From Cylindrotheca closterium (Eukaryota > Bacillariophyta > Bacillariophyceae > Bacillariales > Bacillariaceae), in assembly GCA_933822405.4 (NCBI GenBank), contig CAKOGP040002091.1, forward strand, positions 1-64,000: DNA of 64,000 nt, written 5' to 3'. Shown piece by piece: positions 1 to 11,589 of the stretch. The position numbers and the translations under genes were made by a program. The notes beneath the pieces were generated by a model that saw nothing but the letters and a program-made list of their open reading frames with translations, did not search any database and was not told the origin of the DNA. How positions within the stretch are numbered: position 1 is the stretch's first letter; every line of letters begins with the position of its first letter.

Positions 1-984
1 AGTGAATGAGAGCATGTCCCATTGCTGCCAATGGTGATTGTCACAATGGCAGGAGTGTGTTGGGATATGACGAAATATGAGTTTTTACGTTCCAAAAGAA
101 ACTATTCAAGTACAAGGTTTTCGACACGTGCGATCGGACTTTGATCGTGATTCGACGCAAGTCTGCCGGACGCAAGTCTGTCGGACAATCTGTAACCACA
201 CAAAAAGGAAAAGATCCTATACAAGTGGAATATTGATGTTGTGTACGATGCAGTAGGGAATAATGCAAGATGTCTCAAAGTACTGCATTCAACACAGAAT
301 TGTCGTAGAAGTCGAATCGAGTTCTGTAAACAAGGGATTTTCCAAGGGAAAATCGTTGAACTCACTATTGTGATTGAATCATCAATTCAAGCAAAACATT
401 AATCAAAGAGGAACAATTTCACTCAAAGTATACCTAGACACAGGAGAACTGTTGTCGTGAAAGTGTTGTACATTCGATTACGAATTTAGATTGCAGAGAG
501 TTTGTTCTGAGCGCTAAAGGCGGCACTCACGATAGAGCACATTTTGCTTTATTCTAACAGAATCCTCAGTGTGCGCAAATCAATTCAGTCTCAAGGCGCC
601 AACGCATGCTAGTCCTGTCTTGAGTGGCCCAACAGCAACGACGGTCTTCCTATCTGAAGAGACAGCACCGGCGATGTTTTGTTCCGTTGTGATAGATGTG
701 TTGGATGGAGCTTTCGATACGGTCCGACAGGCAGACGTCCGATGATACAAATCCGATGGTACAATAAGTAACATAGAGTACCGCAGGTATACTTGTACAA
801 TAAATCCGATGATACAAATGCGATGATACAATATATGAATCCGTAGTCAGTTTCCGGTTTGTCTTGTGGAACTAACTGCATTTTCTGCCACGACAGATGG
901 CGGACACCTGAAAGTTGGACCGGAAAAGTCATATCATCAGGCATCGGTTTCAGGTTCGCGTGGAAGTAGCCTAAACACACCCAC
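1..984. other. Intergenic, no supported gene
   Basis: Short open frames exist here, but none has recognisable composition or domains. The only structure I see is a local repeat of a short motif of the type CGATGATACAAAT near 738-770 and 805-835, separated by non-repeated sequence. The right edge abuts segmental duplication block A. Confidence 0.5.
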
Positions 985-1108
985 CGGTGTTGTTGGGGAG
1001 GGTATCGTACAGTAGGCAACTGAAGTCTTTTTCGCATCAGCAAACATAGCCTTTTGGTTTCCTTTCATCCACCTTTCAGTCGCCTGCATACTTTACATAT
1101 AAAATACA

Positions 1109-3305
1109 ATGATGGAGCACAGGCAAAGGCCTGCCAATAAGAATAAGCAAGTTCCAAAAGGAGGACGAATGCTGAGAATGAATGGGGCTCGACTATCGGT
1201 CTTTATTTCCTTTGTGGCCGGCATTTTCACTACCAGTGTAGTATTTTTTGCTCGGACGATCATTTTATCCAGTTATGATTAATTGAATGAAGACTGCGAA
1301 AGTATGAAGAATATCAAGTTCAAAGATGATTGCAATTGTCAAGAAAGTGATCATTACAAGGAACAAATTGACCGATTATCCAATCAATTGACTGGTTCGC
1401 ATCAACCAGTAAAGGAGGAAGTAGTAGTAGCAGCAGCAGCAGCAAAAGAAGCTGCAGTCCGACACCTCGATGCATCCTCGTCCAATCTCGTGCAATACAA
1501 GACGGAACTGGCAGGTATGCTCATGAACATGTGGGACCTGGCGGAAGACAAACAAATGATAAATGATCATAGTGGAGAAACATCAGTACAAAGATTAATG
1601 TTGAATACATTTATGCAGGAAGTATTCGATCAACTACCGGGAACACTGGCAGGAATGAGATGCATGGTGCGTCATAGTTTGGTATTCTTGTTGTTGTCAC
1701 ATCAGCAAATTTATGAAGTTCTAATATCTGACCTGATGAAATGATTTGCCCGTGAAGATTTTCGAGTTCAAGTACATTTCTCAATTTGGTGGATGCCGCG
1801 AGACCTTTCATTTCCGACATGATCCCAATGAGAAAGGTATTATCAATCCATTGACGACCAAATATGGCACCTACGGAATCATCAAGGGTGACCTGGAGGG
1901 TGATGTCAGCCATATTCCTCAAGAGTATTTTGACATGGCAATCTATACCCAACAAATGCAACATGAGAAGCACTTTTGGAAGGCGCTCCCGAACTTGGCC
2001 GGAACCATTGACAAAGGTGGTCTCTTAATATTCTCCATTCCATGGGCATTCATGTTCCATCCCTTGCGAGGTGACTTTTATCGGTATTCTCCATCGGCTG
2101 TATATCACTTGTTGGAGTCGTCTGGGTTCGCAATCTGTCACATCGTCTCGGATGGTTGGAAGTCGATGCAAATGCATGCTCTTGGGCTGGGTGTCGAAGA
2201 CATTTATGACCTCGAGTCTGTCTTGAAGAGTCAATCAAAGGTATCATTGCTCAGTGGAGCGACCAGTTACATGGCAGTGGCACAACGAGTGGAGGAAATT
2301 GGCGATCCTTGTACATTGCAAAGACTGAAGCTCTCCAATGAGATTACGAGGGAAGAAATCAATGGATTTGGAATTCATGGCGAATTCTTGCCGGACGCAA
2401 TGAAGGATTTCCCCTTTGTACCAAAGAAGAAGAAAACCATGAAGGTACCCAATAAGAGAGCCAAAAATCATGCCAAGAAGAAAAGCTTAAAAACATTCTC
2501 TGTTGAGTTTACAGAAGTGGTTTCGGACTACACTGGGCCAATACCTCCAAAGACCACCTGCTTTATGACAGCTAGCTACGCCAAGACGTTGGAGAGCATG
2601 GATAATATGATTCATGTGAGGAATACCAGTCCATACTTCAAGTTTTTCATGTTCACGAACTGGAATGACGACCAATGGAAAACGCCTGGATGGATAAAGA
2701 TCACTACGAAATACAACTACACTCGCTCTATTACTCACTCGAGATATGGCAAATTCTTGGGATGGAAGTATGATCAAATCCGACAGGAGTGTGATGCCGT
2801 TTACTACATGGACTCGAATATCCAGCTCAAGGCAAACCAGAGTACTTGGATGGAAATGTCAGCAACGATTAGTTCGACGGAACCCGGTATTATGCAGTTC
2901 AAGCACGAACAGAATCGGTCTGGCATCTTTGATGAATTCGCAGCCATTACGAAATGGAAGAAGGACTACGCAGGGAACGTTCAAAAGTCTATTGCTTGGT
3001 TCAGTGCACAACCGGATTTTGAAAATGATATTCCTATTTACATGAATCAGTTATTCGGATACAATCCAAAATCGCCAACCTATCAACGGTTGTCCCAAGG
3101 ATTCTGGGACCACTATTCGAAAGAAGAAGATTCGTGGCGAGACCAACCGCTCTGGGCTTTTATGCTGCATCGGTACAACGTAACGCCGCTAGCATTCCCA
3201 GAAACAAATTTCAAGAGAATATGGAGGGTTCCCAATCGAGTAAACTTTGGACACCATGACCACCGATATACACTTCGGAAGCGGATGTAATAGTAGATTG
3301 GGACT
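1109..3305 (+). pseudogene. Broken copy of the methyltransferase-like / glycosyltransferase-like fusion gene
   Basis: This is collinear with the intact gene at 9106-11503. The start ATG (1109) and the transmembrane segment are kept, but codon 58 is TAA (1280-1282) where the intact copy has TCC. The 91 bp intron (1667-1757, GT-AG) is conserved in place and length. Relative to the intact copy it lacks 17 codons of the coiled coil and about 50 codons of the acidic linker before the glycosyltransferase part. An extra TA dinucleotide near 3267 shifts the frame so the protein ends early at 3290. A downstream start could in principle give a soluble, anchorless protein, but the nonsense change plus the frameshift argue for a pseudogene. 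Confidence 0.85.
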
Positions 3306-3348
3306 AAGATAGTACCACGTTCCTTGACCATTCAGGTTGTATGCGTCT

Positions 3349-3681
3349 GTACAAAATGTAGAGATGTGCCACTAAGCTATGGACTCCCCGTGGCAAGATG
3401 GGTCTCCCCTAAATACATGAAGTATCTTTGGGGTTGGAAGAAGATCCTCGTGCGCGATTGAGCACTACCGTGTCGCCCTCATTGGGTACCCCTAGACGGG
3501 CCCTCTCAACCTGACACACTGGAGTCGAACCTGAAGCTACCATGTACAAAATGTAGAGATGTGCCACTAAGCTATGGACTCCCCGTGGCAAGATGGGTCT
3601 CCCCTAAATACATGAAGTATCTTTGGGGTTGGAAGTTTACATCTCACTTCCCCATTTGTCACAGGTACTGGATATTCTTAC
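3349..3681 (-). mobile_element. SINE-like tRNA-derived insertion with partial tandem duplication
   Basis: About 340 bp is present in block A and absent at the matching place in block B. It is flanked by an 8 bp direct repeat ATGCGTCT (3341-3348 and 3682-3689). Read on the minus strand it contains a good RNA polymerase III A box (TAGCTTAGTGGC) and a near-perfect B box (GGTTCGACTCC) about 45 bases apart. The segment at about 3349-3447 recurs at about 3541-3636, so the element looks like one full unit plus a second partial head. Acceptor-stem pairing expected of a real tRNA is missing, which favours a tRNA-derived SINE. The family is not recognised. Confidence 0.6.
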
Positions 3682-3750
3682 ATGCGTCTATCTATTGGGT
3701 ACTTTTCAAGTCGTCGATTGGCTTGTTGATGCAACGATTCGTTCGTTCGT

Positions 3751-5610
3751 TCACTTCGCCAACCAAGCCAAGACAGCAAAACATAATACCGGAAGGATTA
3801 GGTCAAACAAAAGCCAGTTTCTCTGCTGTTCTTGTCGTGGTCGTACCTCGTTGTCTTGCTGGTCTCTAGGTTGTCTTTGTTACTGGATACCGCGAATAGT
3901 AGCATTGGCTCTATGTCTGTTTCTTGGTAAAGCTTCGTTTCGATTAATATTGTCCCGGTCCCACAGGATGCGAATGGAGCAGCCAGCTACTTTGGATCCA
4001 TAATTTCCTTCTCAAAATCGCTTGTCTTTTCCAAGAATGACAATGGCCACATATTGCACTTCTTCCAAGCAAAAATATTCCAAGACCGATTCCGCCCTGT
4101 CCCAATGATCTGGTGGTGCATCCAACGCTTCCGTTCGCAACCGTTGCAACGGTTGCTGGTTTTGGTCCATGGCAATCGCTTCGAGCCGAAAGAGTGACGG
4201 GCAATCCGTCCGTGCTTGGTAACGGGCCGATACTTCCACGGCAAAATCATGGGTCCGAAATAAGGGTGGTTCCGTTTCATGGTCGGATAGTAGTAGAGCT
4301 GCCGCCAGTCGTCTCAAATCTACCAGCTGACTCATGAGACACGGAGCAAAGGAACTGACAAAATTGGTAGTGGTTTCTGCATTCAGAGGCCAGTCAGAGG
4401 GTTCCACTTGCCAAGAGCAGCGTGGATTGAGTTGTTTCCATCCTCGCAATCCCAATTGTCCACTTGTATTTGTGAGCAAGTTGTCGGATCCAGGGGCGTC
4501 TCGTGTTGGTTGTTCCTGGTCAGACGACTGACAAATGAGGCAGGTGTAGACTTGTTCGCAATCTGCAGACGAGCCATTGGAATGAAACTCGGCCATGGAG
4601 GATGAAGTGGATACGTTGGATATTCCCACTGCCGGATTGTTGTTGCCATCATTGCCGGTGCTGGAAGAGGACAATGATGGTTTGGGAAAAGTACAGTCTT
4701 TGCCGGGACAAGGAATCGGTTCCAATGGTGGTGGCGGTTCCATCTTTGCTCCTTTGCTGTTGCCCATCCTCCGCCTTGACAATCGTTCCTCTTGTTTCCA
4801 TACTTGGATCTGCTGAACTCGTTGCGTATTGCGATCGTGACAATGATTGCAAAAGTGAACATTGCCATAGCATACATGAGTCGCGGGTTGACAGCAGTAC
4901 CGGCATTTCCACACAATGGATCCCAAATGTTCCAAAGGGCTGTGGCAAACTATTTGAGGAGTACAGGCCATGCACAACCGTGGTTCCGTATCGGACGAGG
5001 ATTCCTCTTCCACCATTTCATCCGAACATTCCACAGTCCCTCCAAAGTATGGCTCTTTGCAGTGAGAGCACAAGTAAAATGCGTACTTTTTTAGGGCCTC
5101 TCGCAAGACTTGTTCTTTGGTCTTGGGATCTTTGCTGGTCTGTACTTTTTTCCAAGCGAGCAATAGCGATTGATTTGTTTCATTGTTTCCGTTGGAAAGT
5201 TTCGCCTTGTTGCTGTTATCGTTGTCGCTATAACTTAAGGATGCCGCATCATTGTTCAGTTGCTCCACCAACAACCCATGGACTTTGTGACGCAACCTAT
5301 CGGTGGTTCGTGTGTAATCTTCCAAGGCTTCATGCTCACAAACCGTCCCACATTTGGCACATCAACAACCGGAAAACAAGAGCCGTTTGGCAAAGGTGGG
5401 TCGAGCCAATTCCAACTGTTCTCTCAAGCATTGCAAACGCCAACGATGACCGCAGACCAGTCGAATGGTAGCACTCATCTTGCTATTATTTGTTTTAATG
5501 GTTGTCGTTTCAGTTGTAGTATCATAGTCACTGTCGTCCAGGGGCTCCAAACAAATGGCGCATTCCGTAGACGTGTCATGGAACGCCCAAGAATAATTTG
5601 TGGTTGACAT
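3751..5610 (-). pseudogene. Broken copy of the RING / RCR / FBA E3 ligase gene
   Basis: This is homologous along its whole length to the intact gene at 11590-13449. Three lesions are visible. A CGA-to-TGA stop (5362-5364) comes directly after the first Cys of the terminal RING zinc-binding group. A TGG-to-TGA stop (4012-4014) falls on the conserved Trp of the FBA domain. Within the RING the second zinc-binding His of CGHRWH is Arg. The rest (4015-5325) is still open and nearly identical to the other copy, so inactivation is recent. The first stop removes nearly all of the product. Confidence 0.88.
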
Positions 5611-5782
5611 GGTCTTTATTGTGATGGTACGATACAGTAATAGGCACCACCGTCCTCTTCACAAGCTGATCGATAAAAGAATATAATGTTTTCTGCATTT
5701 TTGCAACACTCGAAGAAGTCGGTCAACCGAAGCAGAACGAACCGACTAACTAGACTAGACTAGCTAGACTGACCATCACGAA

Positions 5783-5845
5783 CGAACGAAAGAACGAAAG
5801 AACGAAAGAACAAAAGAACAAAAGAACAAAAAGAACGAAAGAACG
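5783..5845. repeat. GAAC/GAAA microsatellite
   Basis: There are about fifteen interrupted copies of tetranucleotides of the type GAAC and GAAA. The block B counterpart near 13608 has only a couple of units, so this is an expansion specific to block A, at the edge of the duplication. Confidence 0.85.
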
Positions 5846-5864
5846 AATCTTCCATTAACCCTGA

Positions 5865-6180
5865 GTTCTGGAACCGAACGCCTTCTTGGTTTTACTGGAT
5901 GACCCTTCAAATGCAGGTTCCTCATTTGTTTGGGCAAGCAGACCAGACCGCTCTGTTGGCGATTCAAAATGATTGTCTACCATATCAATTGTCGTGGTCC
6001 TTTGAATTCCATTCGAAGCACAACGTCAAACTGTGGTGTGAGTGCGTGCCTGATGTTATAGACGGCGAAGAATGAAGCGATGTCTTGTATTTGTATCATT
6101 ATGTGAAGTTCTTCAATCTTTGACTCGTTCGACTTTGGAAGGCCTTTGTAGGAAAGGAAGCAAGAGCACACGATAACATT
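5865..6180 (-). pseudogene. Inverted 5' fragment of the GH1 beta-glucosidase-like gene
   Basis: The reverse complement matches the 5' flank and first about 40 codons of the gene starting at 7723: the leader just before the ATG is shared and the N-terminus (MV-NHFESPTERSGLLAQ) is near identical. Homology then stops abruptly after KKAFG at the edge of segmental duplication block A. No transmembrane or glycosidase sequence follows. It is a truncated remnant in inverted orientation. Confidence 0.8.
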
Positions 6181-6729
6181 GAATTAAAAGAATACAAAAG
6201 AATATAAAAGAAGAAGGAGCACAAGACAAAACAATGTTTGCTGATGCGGAAAGACTTCAGCTGTATGCGGTATCATCCTCCCCAACAACATCAATGAGTG
6301 TTTCAATTTTTTTTGAAAAGAGGGACATGATATATAAAAGGGGGATATTCTTGTGATAGGGAGATAGCAAATATATATCGTAGTGAACAGGTACTGCAGG
6401 TCGTACTGGGTTAGGTAGAGAGTTTGGATCCGCGAAGCAGCTTATTTGCTTTGAATGGGTCTTGATAAGTCTGGCTAGAAGCAAGAAATCCACGATTTTG
6501 ACAAAACAGAGTTGTTTCGATGACTTATTCTGAGGGATGATGACATGCTACGGTACATCGTCATTTCCCACCCACCAGCAGCAGAATTCAAGCTTGGGCC
6601 TAAGAGCGCTGCTGATGCAAGGATCTTTCCTTCATTTAGCTCCATGCCAACTAGTTCACTAATATATTCGCGGCTCTTTTCAGTGAAATTGTTGATAGAT
6701 TCATTCGTGTGGCCCTCCCTCTTCCACCA
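6181..6729. other. Non-coding, contains the former 3' end of the neighbouring minus-strand gene
   Basis: About 6545-6729 on the minus strand remains open in frame with the small membrane-protein gene after its TAG stop. It resembles the sequence at about 8500-8650 (+), including the block ILASAAL / LLASAAY. The ancestral protein therefore probably extended further. I see no other feature from 6181 to 6540. Confidence 0.5.
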
Positions 6730-7346
6730 CTATTTGCTGCCTCCCCGCAGTTTTCTGGTTGGCACAAAATCAGGATTCTCCTTGTCGAGTTCCGCTTCCT
6801 TCTCTAAACGTTTCGCCAAATGGACACTGTCCATCTTCTTCAAGACTTCTGACCTTACATCTTTTAGCGCGTCGGCCCTCTTTTCCTCGTCGGTATGAAC
6901 TAATTGACCCAGTTTCTCCTTTTTCAGCGCCTTCATGGAAACTGGAAAAAAGTTTTTAATTTCTTCGGGTGAAAGTCCGCCCTAGAAAGAGATACATCAA
7001 ATAATGAATGATGAGTGGATGGTTCAGCGTGAGGTAAAAAAATCAATCCGACATAACGAATCGACCAGACTTGGACATTAGATGCTTCCTAATGTCTCGC
7101 CTCTTCCTTGTTTGGTCGTGTTATAGTTCCGCACATAGCTTGACTCACCTCTTTGAGTTCTTGCAAGCCTTCTTCTCGCCCTTGACGACCATCATGCTGT
7201 ATCATAAAGCTTCGAAGGATTAAGAGTACGACCAAGGCAATAATGATGTTTTGCACTTTGAGTCTGGGAATTCGTATTGTGCCCTTTCGTCGTTTCCTTC
7301 GTCGTGGAATACTGCTGCTGCTGGCAATTCCACCAAATTGGACCAT
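6730..7346 (-). CDS. Small single-pass membrane protein, two exons, function unknown
   Basis: Exon 1 is 7346-7149 and exon 2 is 6981-6730. The 167 bp intron starts GTGAGT and ends CTAG, phase 0. The predicted product is 149 residues: a basic N-terminus (RRRKRRKG, about residues 15-22), one hydrophobic segment (about 31-50, VQNIIIALVVLLILRSF) and a charged, helical tail rich in Lys/Glu/Asp ending FVPTRKLRGGSK. The basic side before the helix suggests the N-terminus faces the cytosol. A scrambled copy of the intron plus exon 2 lies at about 8138-8640 (+). Conserved coding-like sequence after the stop suggests this version is shortened. I do not recognise the family. Confidence 0.55.
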
Positions 7347-7722
7347 TTTGCTTATTTCTACTCTTGTCTTGAATGCCTTCTTATATTCCTAATTCAATGT
7401 TATCGTGCGCTCTTCTCTGTCGAGACCCCAGCAACCTTTCCTTCCTACAAAGACCCTTCCAATTCGAAAGAGACATTGTGTTGATATTCGGATATGTTGT
7501 GGTGTCAGGTTATTGGTCGAACGAGTCAACGATTGAAGAACATCATATCAATCGCAATAAATCATCACACATTAAAATATTGAACGCACGAAATTCTGAA
7601 CACATCACAATACCGGTACATACGTGTACGACCTCATTCTTCGCCTTCTATAACATCAGACACGCACTCACACAGTTTGACGTTGTGCTTCAAATGGAAT
7701 TCAAAGGACTACGACAATTGAT
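7347..7722. other. Non-coding; 5' flank of the GH1-like fragment, with an inverted copy upstream
   Basis: From about 7394 the sequence matches the reverse complement of 5990-6180, with one indel of roughly 120 bp. It holds the divergent upstream regions of the small membrane-protein gene (-) and the GH1-like fragment (+). No gene seen. Confidence 0.5.
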
Positions 7723-8643
7723 ATGGTAGAAAGTTATTTTGAATCGCCAACGGAGCGGTCTGGTCTGCTTGCCCAACCAAATGAGGAACCTGCATTTGAA
7801 GGATCATCCAGTAAAACCAAGAAGGCGTTCGGCATATGTGTCGGTAGTAGCATTGTTCTAATTGTAGTTGCTTCTTTGATCATGGTCATGCACATGACAG
7901 ACATGAATAATAACAAGCTACGAATGGAGTCGTCGCTCTTGGAGAAGCAAAACCAGCATCATCGGTTTCCCAGTGATTTTGTGTGGGGTGCCGCCACCTC
8001 GGCCTATCAGATCGAAGGGGCCGCTTATAACAAAGAAGGAAAGATTATCAAAAGTGAGAAGAAGGGTTACAACAACACAAAGAGGTATGTGAATCGTGGC
8101 ACCAAAGAAAATAAGGACGAGGGACATTTGGAATCATCTGATGTCCAAGACGTCTATATAGTTGGCCGATTTGTTATGTCTGATTTCTTTTTTTTTACCT
8201 CACGTTGAACTTCCGACTCATCATTCACAATTCGATATGTATCTCTTTTTAGGGCGAACTTTCACATGAAGAAATCAAAAAATTCTTTCCAGTTGCCCTG
8301 AAGGAACTCAAGAAACTGAGTCAAGCGATTAGGTCATACCGACGAGGAAAAGAGGGCCGATGCGCTAAAAGATGCCAGACCAGAAGTCTTGAAGAAAATG
8401 GACAGTGTCAATTTGGCGAAACGTATAGAAAAGAGAGCGGAATTTGACGAGGAGGATCCTGATTTTGTGCCAACCAGAAAACTGCGAGGCATATCGTGGA
8501 GGAATAGGACGGGTCACTGCACACTGACCAATCTGTCAACGATGTCACTGAAAGAGTCGCGAATATATCCATATATTACTAAACCAGTCGTCATGGAGCT
8601 ACGTACAAGAAATCTTCTTGCATCAGCAGCGTATTCAGTATGA
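7723..8643 (+). pseudogene. Chimera: GH1 beta-glucosidase N-terminus joined to the 3' part of the small membrane-protein gene
   Basis: The frame 7723-8208 starts with a cytosolic tail, a transmembrane helix (about residues 46-66) and then the GH1 N-terminal signature (FPSDFVWGAATSAYQIEGAA, about 88-107). That is a type II membrane beta-glucosidase start. Shortly after, the sequence switches, and from about 8138 it matches the intron and exon 2 of the gene at 7346-6730 (acceptor CTTTTTAG at about 8272, then homologous coding text to KLRG and beyond). All of the GH1 barrel, including both catalytic glutamates, is absent. Frames are interrupted, so no working product is expected. Family knowledge: GH1 enzymes hydrolyse beta-glycosides and are usually about 450-500 residues. 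Confidence 0.75.
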
Positions 8644-8989
8644 CTCACTCTTTGTTGTTGAATCCTGCTGGATTAATCCTCGATCGTCGTTCTATTATCC
8701 AAAACATTTCTGTACTGTGAAACTCATGTCTCTCTTGCTCTTCGCCAAATTTGTGAGAATAATTCCACTGTAAACAAACTTATTCACTGATCAGAGCTCT
8801 CTAGCTTAACCCATCTTCAATCTGTCGGGATACTGTAGGCCTCATCCAAACGAGGCAACTATGCATGATGTTTGTGGGATGACGTCTGCTATCGCCACAA
8901 TACCCCCAATATTCTTTCCCTCTTTTCCCAAAATTGGACTGTTCGTCTTTGGAAAAATTGCAATGTACATAGTAAACACACGCATTGAT
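8644..8989. other. Intergenic, nothing recognised
   Basis: No coding pattern, repeat or RNA gene is seen between the chimera and the left edge of duplication block B. Confidence 0.5.
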
Positions 8990-9105
8990 GTTGTTGGGGA
9001 GGGTACAGTAGGCAACTGAAGTCTTTTTCGCATCAGCAAACATAGCCTTTTGGTTTCCTTTCATCCTCCTTTCAGTCGCCTGCATACTTTAAAATATAAA
9101 ATACA

Positions 9106-11503
9106 ATGATGGAGCACAGGCAAAGGCCTGCCAATAATAATAAGCAAGGTCCAAAAGGAGGACGAGTGCTGAGAATGAATGGAGCTCGATTATTGGCCAT
9201 TATTTCCTTTGTGGCCGGCATTTTCATGACCAGTATAGTCTTCTTTGCTCGGACAATCATTTTATCCAATGATGATTCCTTGAATGAAGACCACTTTCGC
9301 AGTATGAAGAATATCAAGTCCAAAGATGATTGCAATTGTCAAGAAAGTGATCATTACAAGGAACAACAAGAACAAATGGCAGTCCAAAAGCAGTTATTGG
9401 AAGATCTAAAAGAAGAAATTAACCGGTTATCCAATCAATTGACTGGTTCGCATCAACCAGTAAAGGAGGAAGTAGTAGTAGCAGCAGCAGCAGCAGCAAA
9501 AGAAGCTGCAGTCCGACACCTCGATGCATCCTCGTCCAATCTCGTGCAATACAAGACGGAACTGGCAGGTATGCTCATGAACATGTGGGACCTGGCGGAA
9601 GACAAACAAATGATAAATGATCATAGTGGAGAAACATCAGTACAAAGATTAATGTTGAATACATTTATGCATGAAGTATCCGATCAACTACCGGGAACAC
9701 TGGCAGGAATGAGATGCATGGTGAGTCATAGTTTGGTGTTGTTGTTGTTGTCACATCAGCAAATTTATGAGCTTATAATATCTAACCTGATGAAATGGTT
9801 TGCCCTTGAAGATTTTCGAGTTCAAGTACATTTCTCAATTTGGTGGATGCCGCGAGACCTTTCATTTCCGACATGATCCCAACGAGAAAGGTATTATCAA
9901 TCCAATGACGACCAAATATGGCACCTACGGAATCATCAAGGGTGACCTGGAGGGTGATGTCAGCCATGTTCCTCAAGAGTATTTTGACATGGCAATCTAT
10001 ACCCAACAAATGCAACATGAGAAGCACTTTTGGAAGGCGCTCCCGAACTTGGCCGGAACCATTGACGAAGGTGGTCTCTTAATATTCTCCATTCCATGGG
10101 CATTCATGTTTCATCCCTTGCGAGGTGACTTTTATCGGTATTCTCCATCGGCTGTATATCACTTGTTGGAGTCGTCTGGATTCGCAATCTGTCACATTGT
10201 CTCGGATGGTTGGAAGTCGATGCAAATGCATGCTCTTGGGCTGGGTGTCGAAGACATTTATGACCTCGAGTCTGTCTTGAAGAGTCAATCAAAGGTATCA
10301 TTGCTCAGTGGAGCGACCAGTTACATGGCAGTGGCACAACGAGTGGAGGAAATTGGCGATCCTTGTACATTGCAAAGACTGAAGCTCTCCAATGAAATCA
10401 CGAGGGAAGAAATCAATGGATTTGGAATTCATGGCGAATTCTTGCCGGACCCAATGAAGGATTTCCCATATGGACCAAAGAAGAAGAAAACCATGAAGGT
10501 ACCCAATAAGAGAGCCAAAAAGGATGCCAAGAAGAAAAGCTTCAAGATTGTAATCAACGATCCTCCTGCTAGTGAAGACGAAGACGAAGATGGATCTATT
10601 TCGAGCTATGATGATGGTGTTCCAGAAGAGCAATTCCAGTATCAATATCAATACGCCATTCCAGTCAAAACACCACCACCAACTAGAGGAAATTTCTCTG
10701 TTGAGTTTACAGAAGTGGTTTCGGACTACTCTGGGCCAATACCTCCAAAGACCACCTGCTTTGTGACAGCTAGTTACGCCAAGACTTTGCAGAGCATGGA
10801 TAATATGATTCATGTGAGGAATACCAGTCCATACTTCAAGTTTTTCATGTTCACGAACTGGAATGACGACCAATGGAAAACGCCTGGATGGATAAAGATC
10901 ACTACGAAATACAACTACACTCGCTCTATTACTCACTCGAGATATGGCAAATTCTTGGGATGGAAGTATGATCAAATCCGACAGGAGTGTGATGCCGTTT
11001 ACTACATGGACTCGAATATCCAGCTCAAGGCAAACCAGAGTACTTGGATGGAAATGTCAGCAACGATTAGTTCGACGGAACCCGGTATTATGCAGTTCAA
11101 GCACGAACAGAATCGGTCTGGCATCTTTGATGAATTCGCAGCCATTACGAAATGGAAGAAGGACTACGCAGGGAACGTTCAAAAGTCTATTGCTTGGTTC
11201 AGTGCACAACCGGATTTTGAAAATGATATTCCTATTTACATGAATCAGTTATTCGGATACAATCCAAAATCGCCAACCTATCAACGGTTGTCCCAAGGAT
11301 TCTGGGACCACTATTCGAAAGAAGAAGATTCGTGGCGAGACCAACCGCTCTGGGCTTTTATGCTGCATCGGTATAACGTAACGCCGCTAGCATTCCCAGA
11401 AACAAATTTCAAGAGAATATGGAAGGTTCCCAATCGAGTAAACTTTGGACACCATGACCACCGATACACTTCGGAAGCGGACGTAATAGTAGATTGGGAC
11501 TAA
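9106..11503 (+). CDS. Membrane-anchored fusion: methyltransferase-like domain plus DUF616/TOD1-MUCI70-like glycosyltransferase domain
   Basis: Two exons: 9106-9720 and 9812-11503, with a 91 bp GTGAGT...AG intron in phase 0 (acceptors at 9820 or 9826 are also in phase). The product is about 768 residues. Residues 1-28 are cytosolic, 29-53 a transmembrane helix and about 80-112 a coiled coil. At about 225-400 it resembles the C-terminal half of a class I SAM methyltransferase (EYFDMAIYTQQMQHE, then GGLLIFSIPW); I do not see a clear motif I. An acidic/Tyr-Gln linker follows (about 455-490). The last about 270 residues resemble DUF616/TOD1-type glycosyltransferases: YYMDSNIQLK, a QFKHEQNRSGIFDE block, and SWRDQPLW. 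A type II topology suggests a Golgi enzyme acting on glycans (inferred). The start is the first of two adjacent ATGs. A broken copy lies at 1109. Confidence 0.75.
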
Positions 11504-11589
11504 GATAGTGCCACGCTCCTTGACCATCCAATGTATGCTTCTATTGGGTAGTTCGGCTTGTTGATGCAACGATTCGTTCGTTCGTTCAT

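Larger units (their letters stand above)
985..5870. repeat. Segmental duplication, block A (decayed copy)
   Basis: This stretch aligns collinearly with 8990-13660. Shared sequence begins around the GTTGTTGGGGAGGGTA motif (about 991 and 8990) and ends near the CGAATCTTCCA motif (about 5845 and 13620). Differences from block B are point changes, an in-frame loss of 51 bases in the coiled-coil exon, loss of an acidic linker in the second exon, a roughly 340 bp SINE-like insertion and an expanded GAAC/GAAA microsatellite. Both genes in this block carry disabling changes, so block A is the degenerating copy. Confidence 0.9.

Noticed and set aside
609..1043. 144-residue minus-strand frame before block A
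   Set aside because: Part of it lies in sequence shared with 8990-9100, where the frame is not kept; unlikely to be coding.
1283..1744. Independent gene starting after the TAA in block A
   Set aside because: It has no ATG at its start, and alignment with the intact copy shows it is the continuation of exon 1 after a nonsense codon.
3349..3681. A functional tRNA gene with A and B boxes
   Set aside because: The A and B boxes are good, but no seven-base-pair acceptor stem or regular anticodon arm can be drawn and the unit is partly repeated. SINE-like is a better reading.
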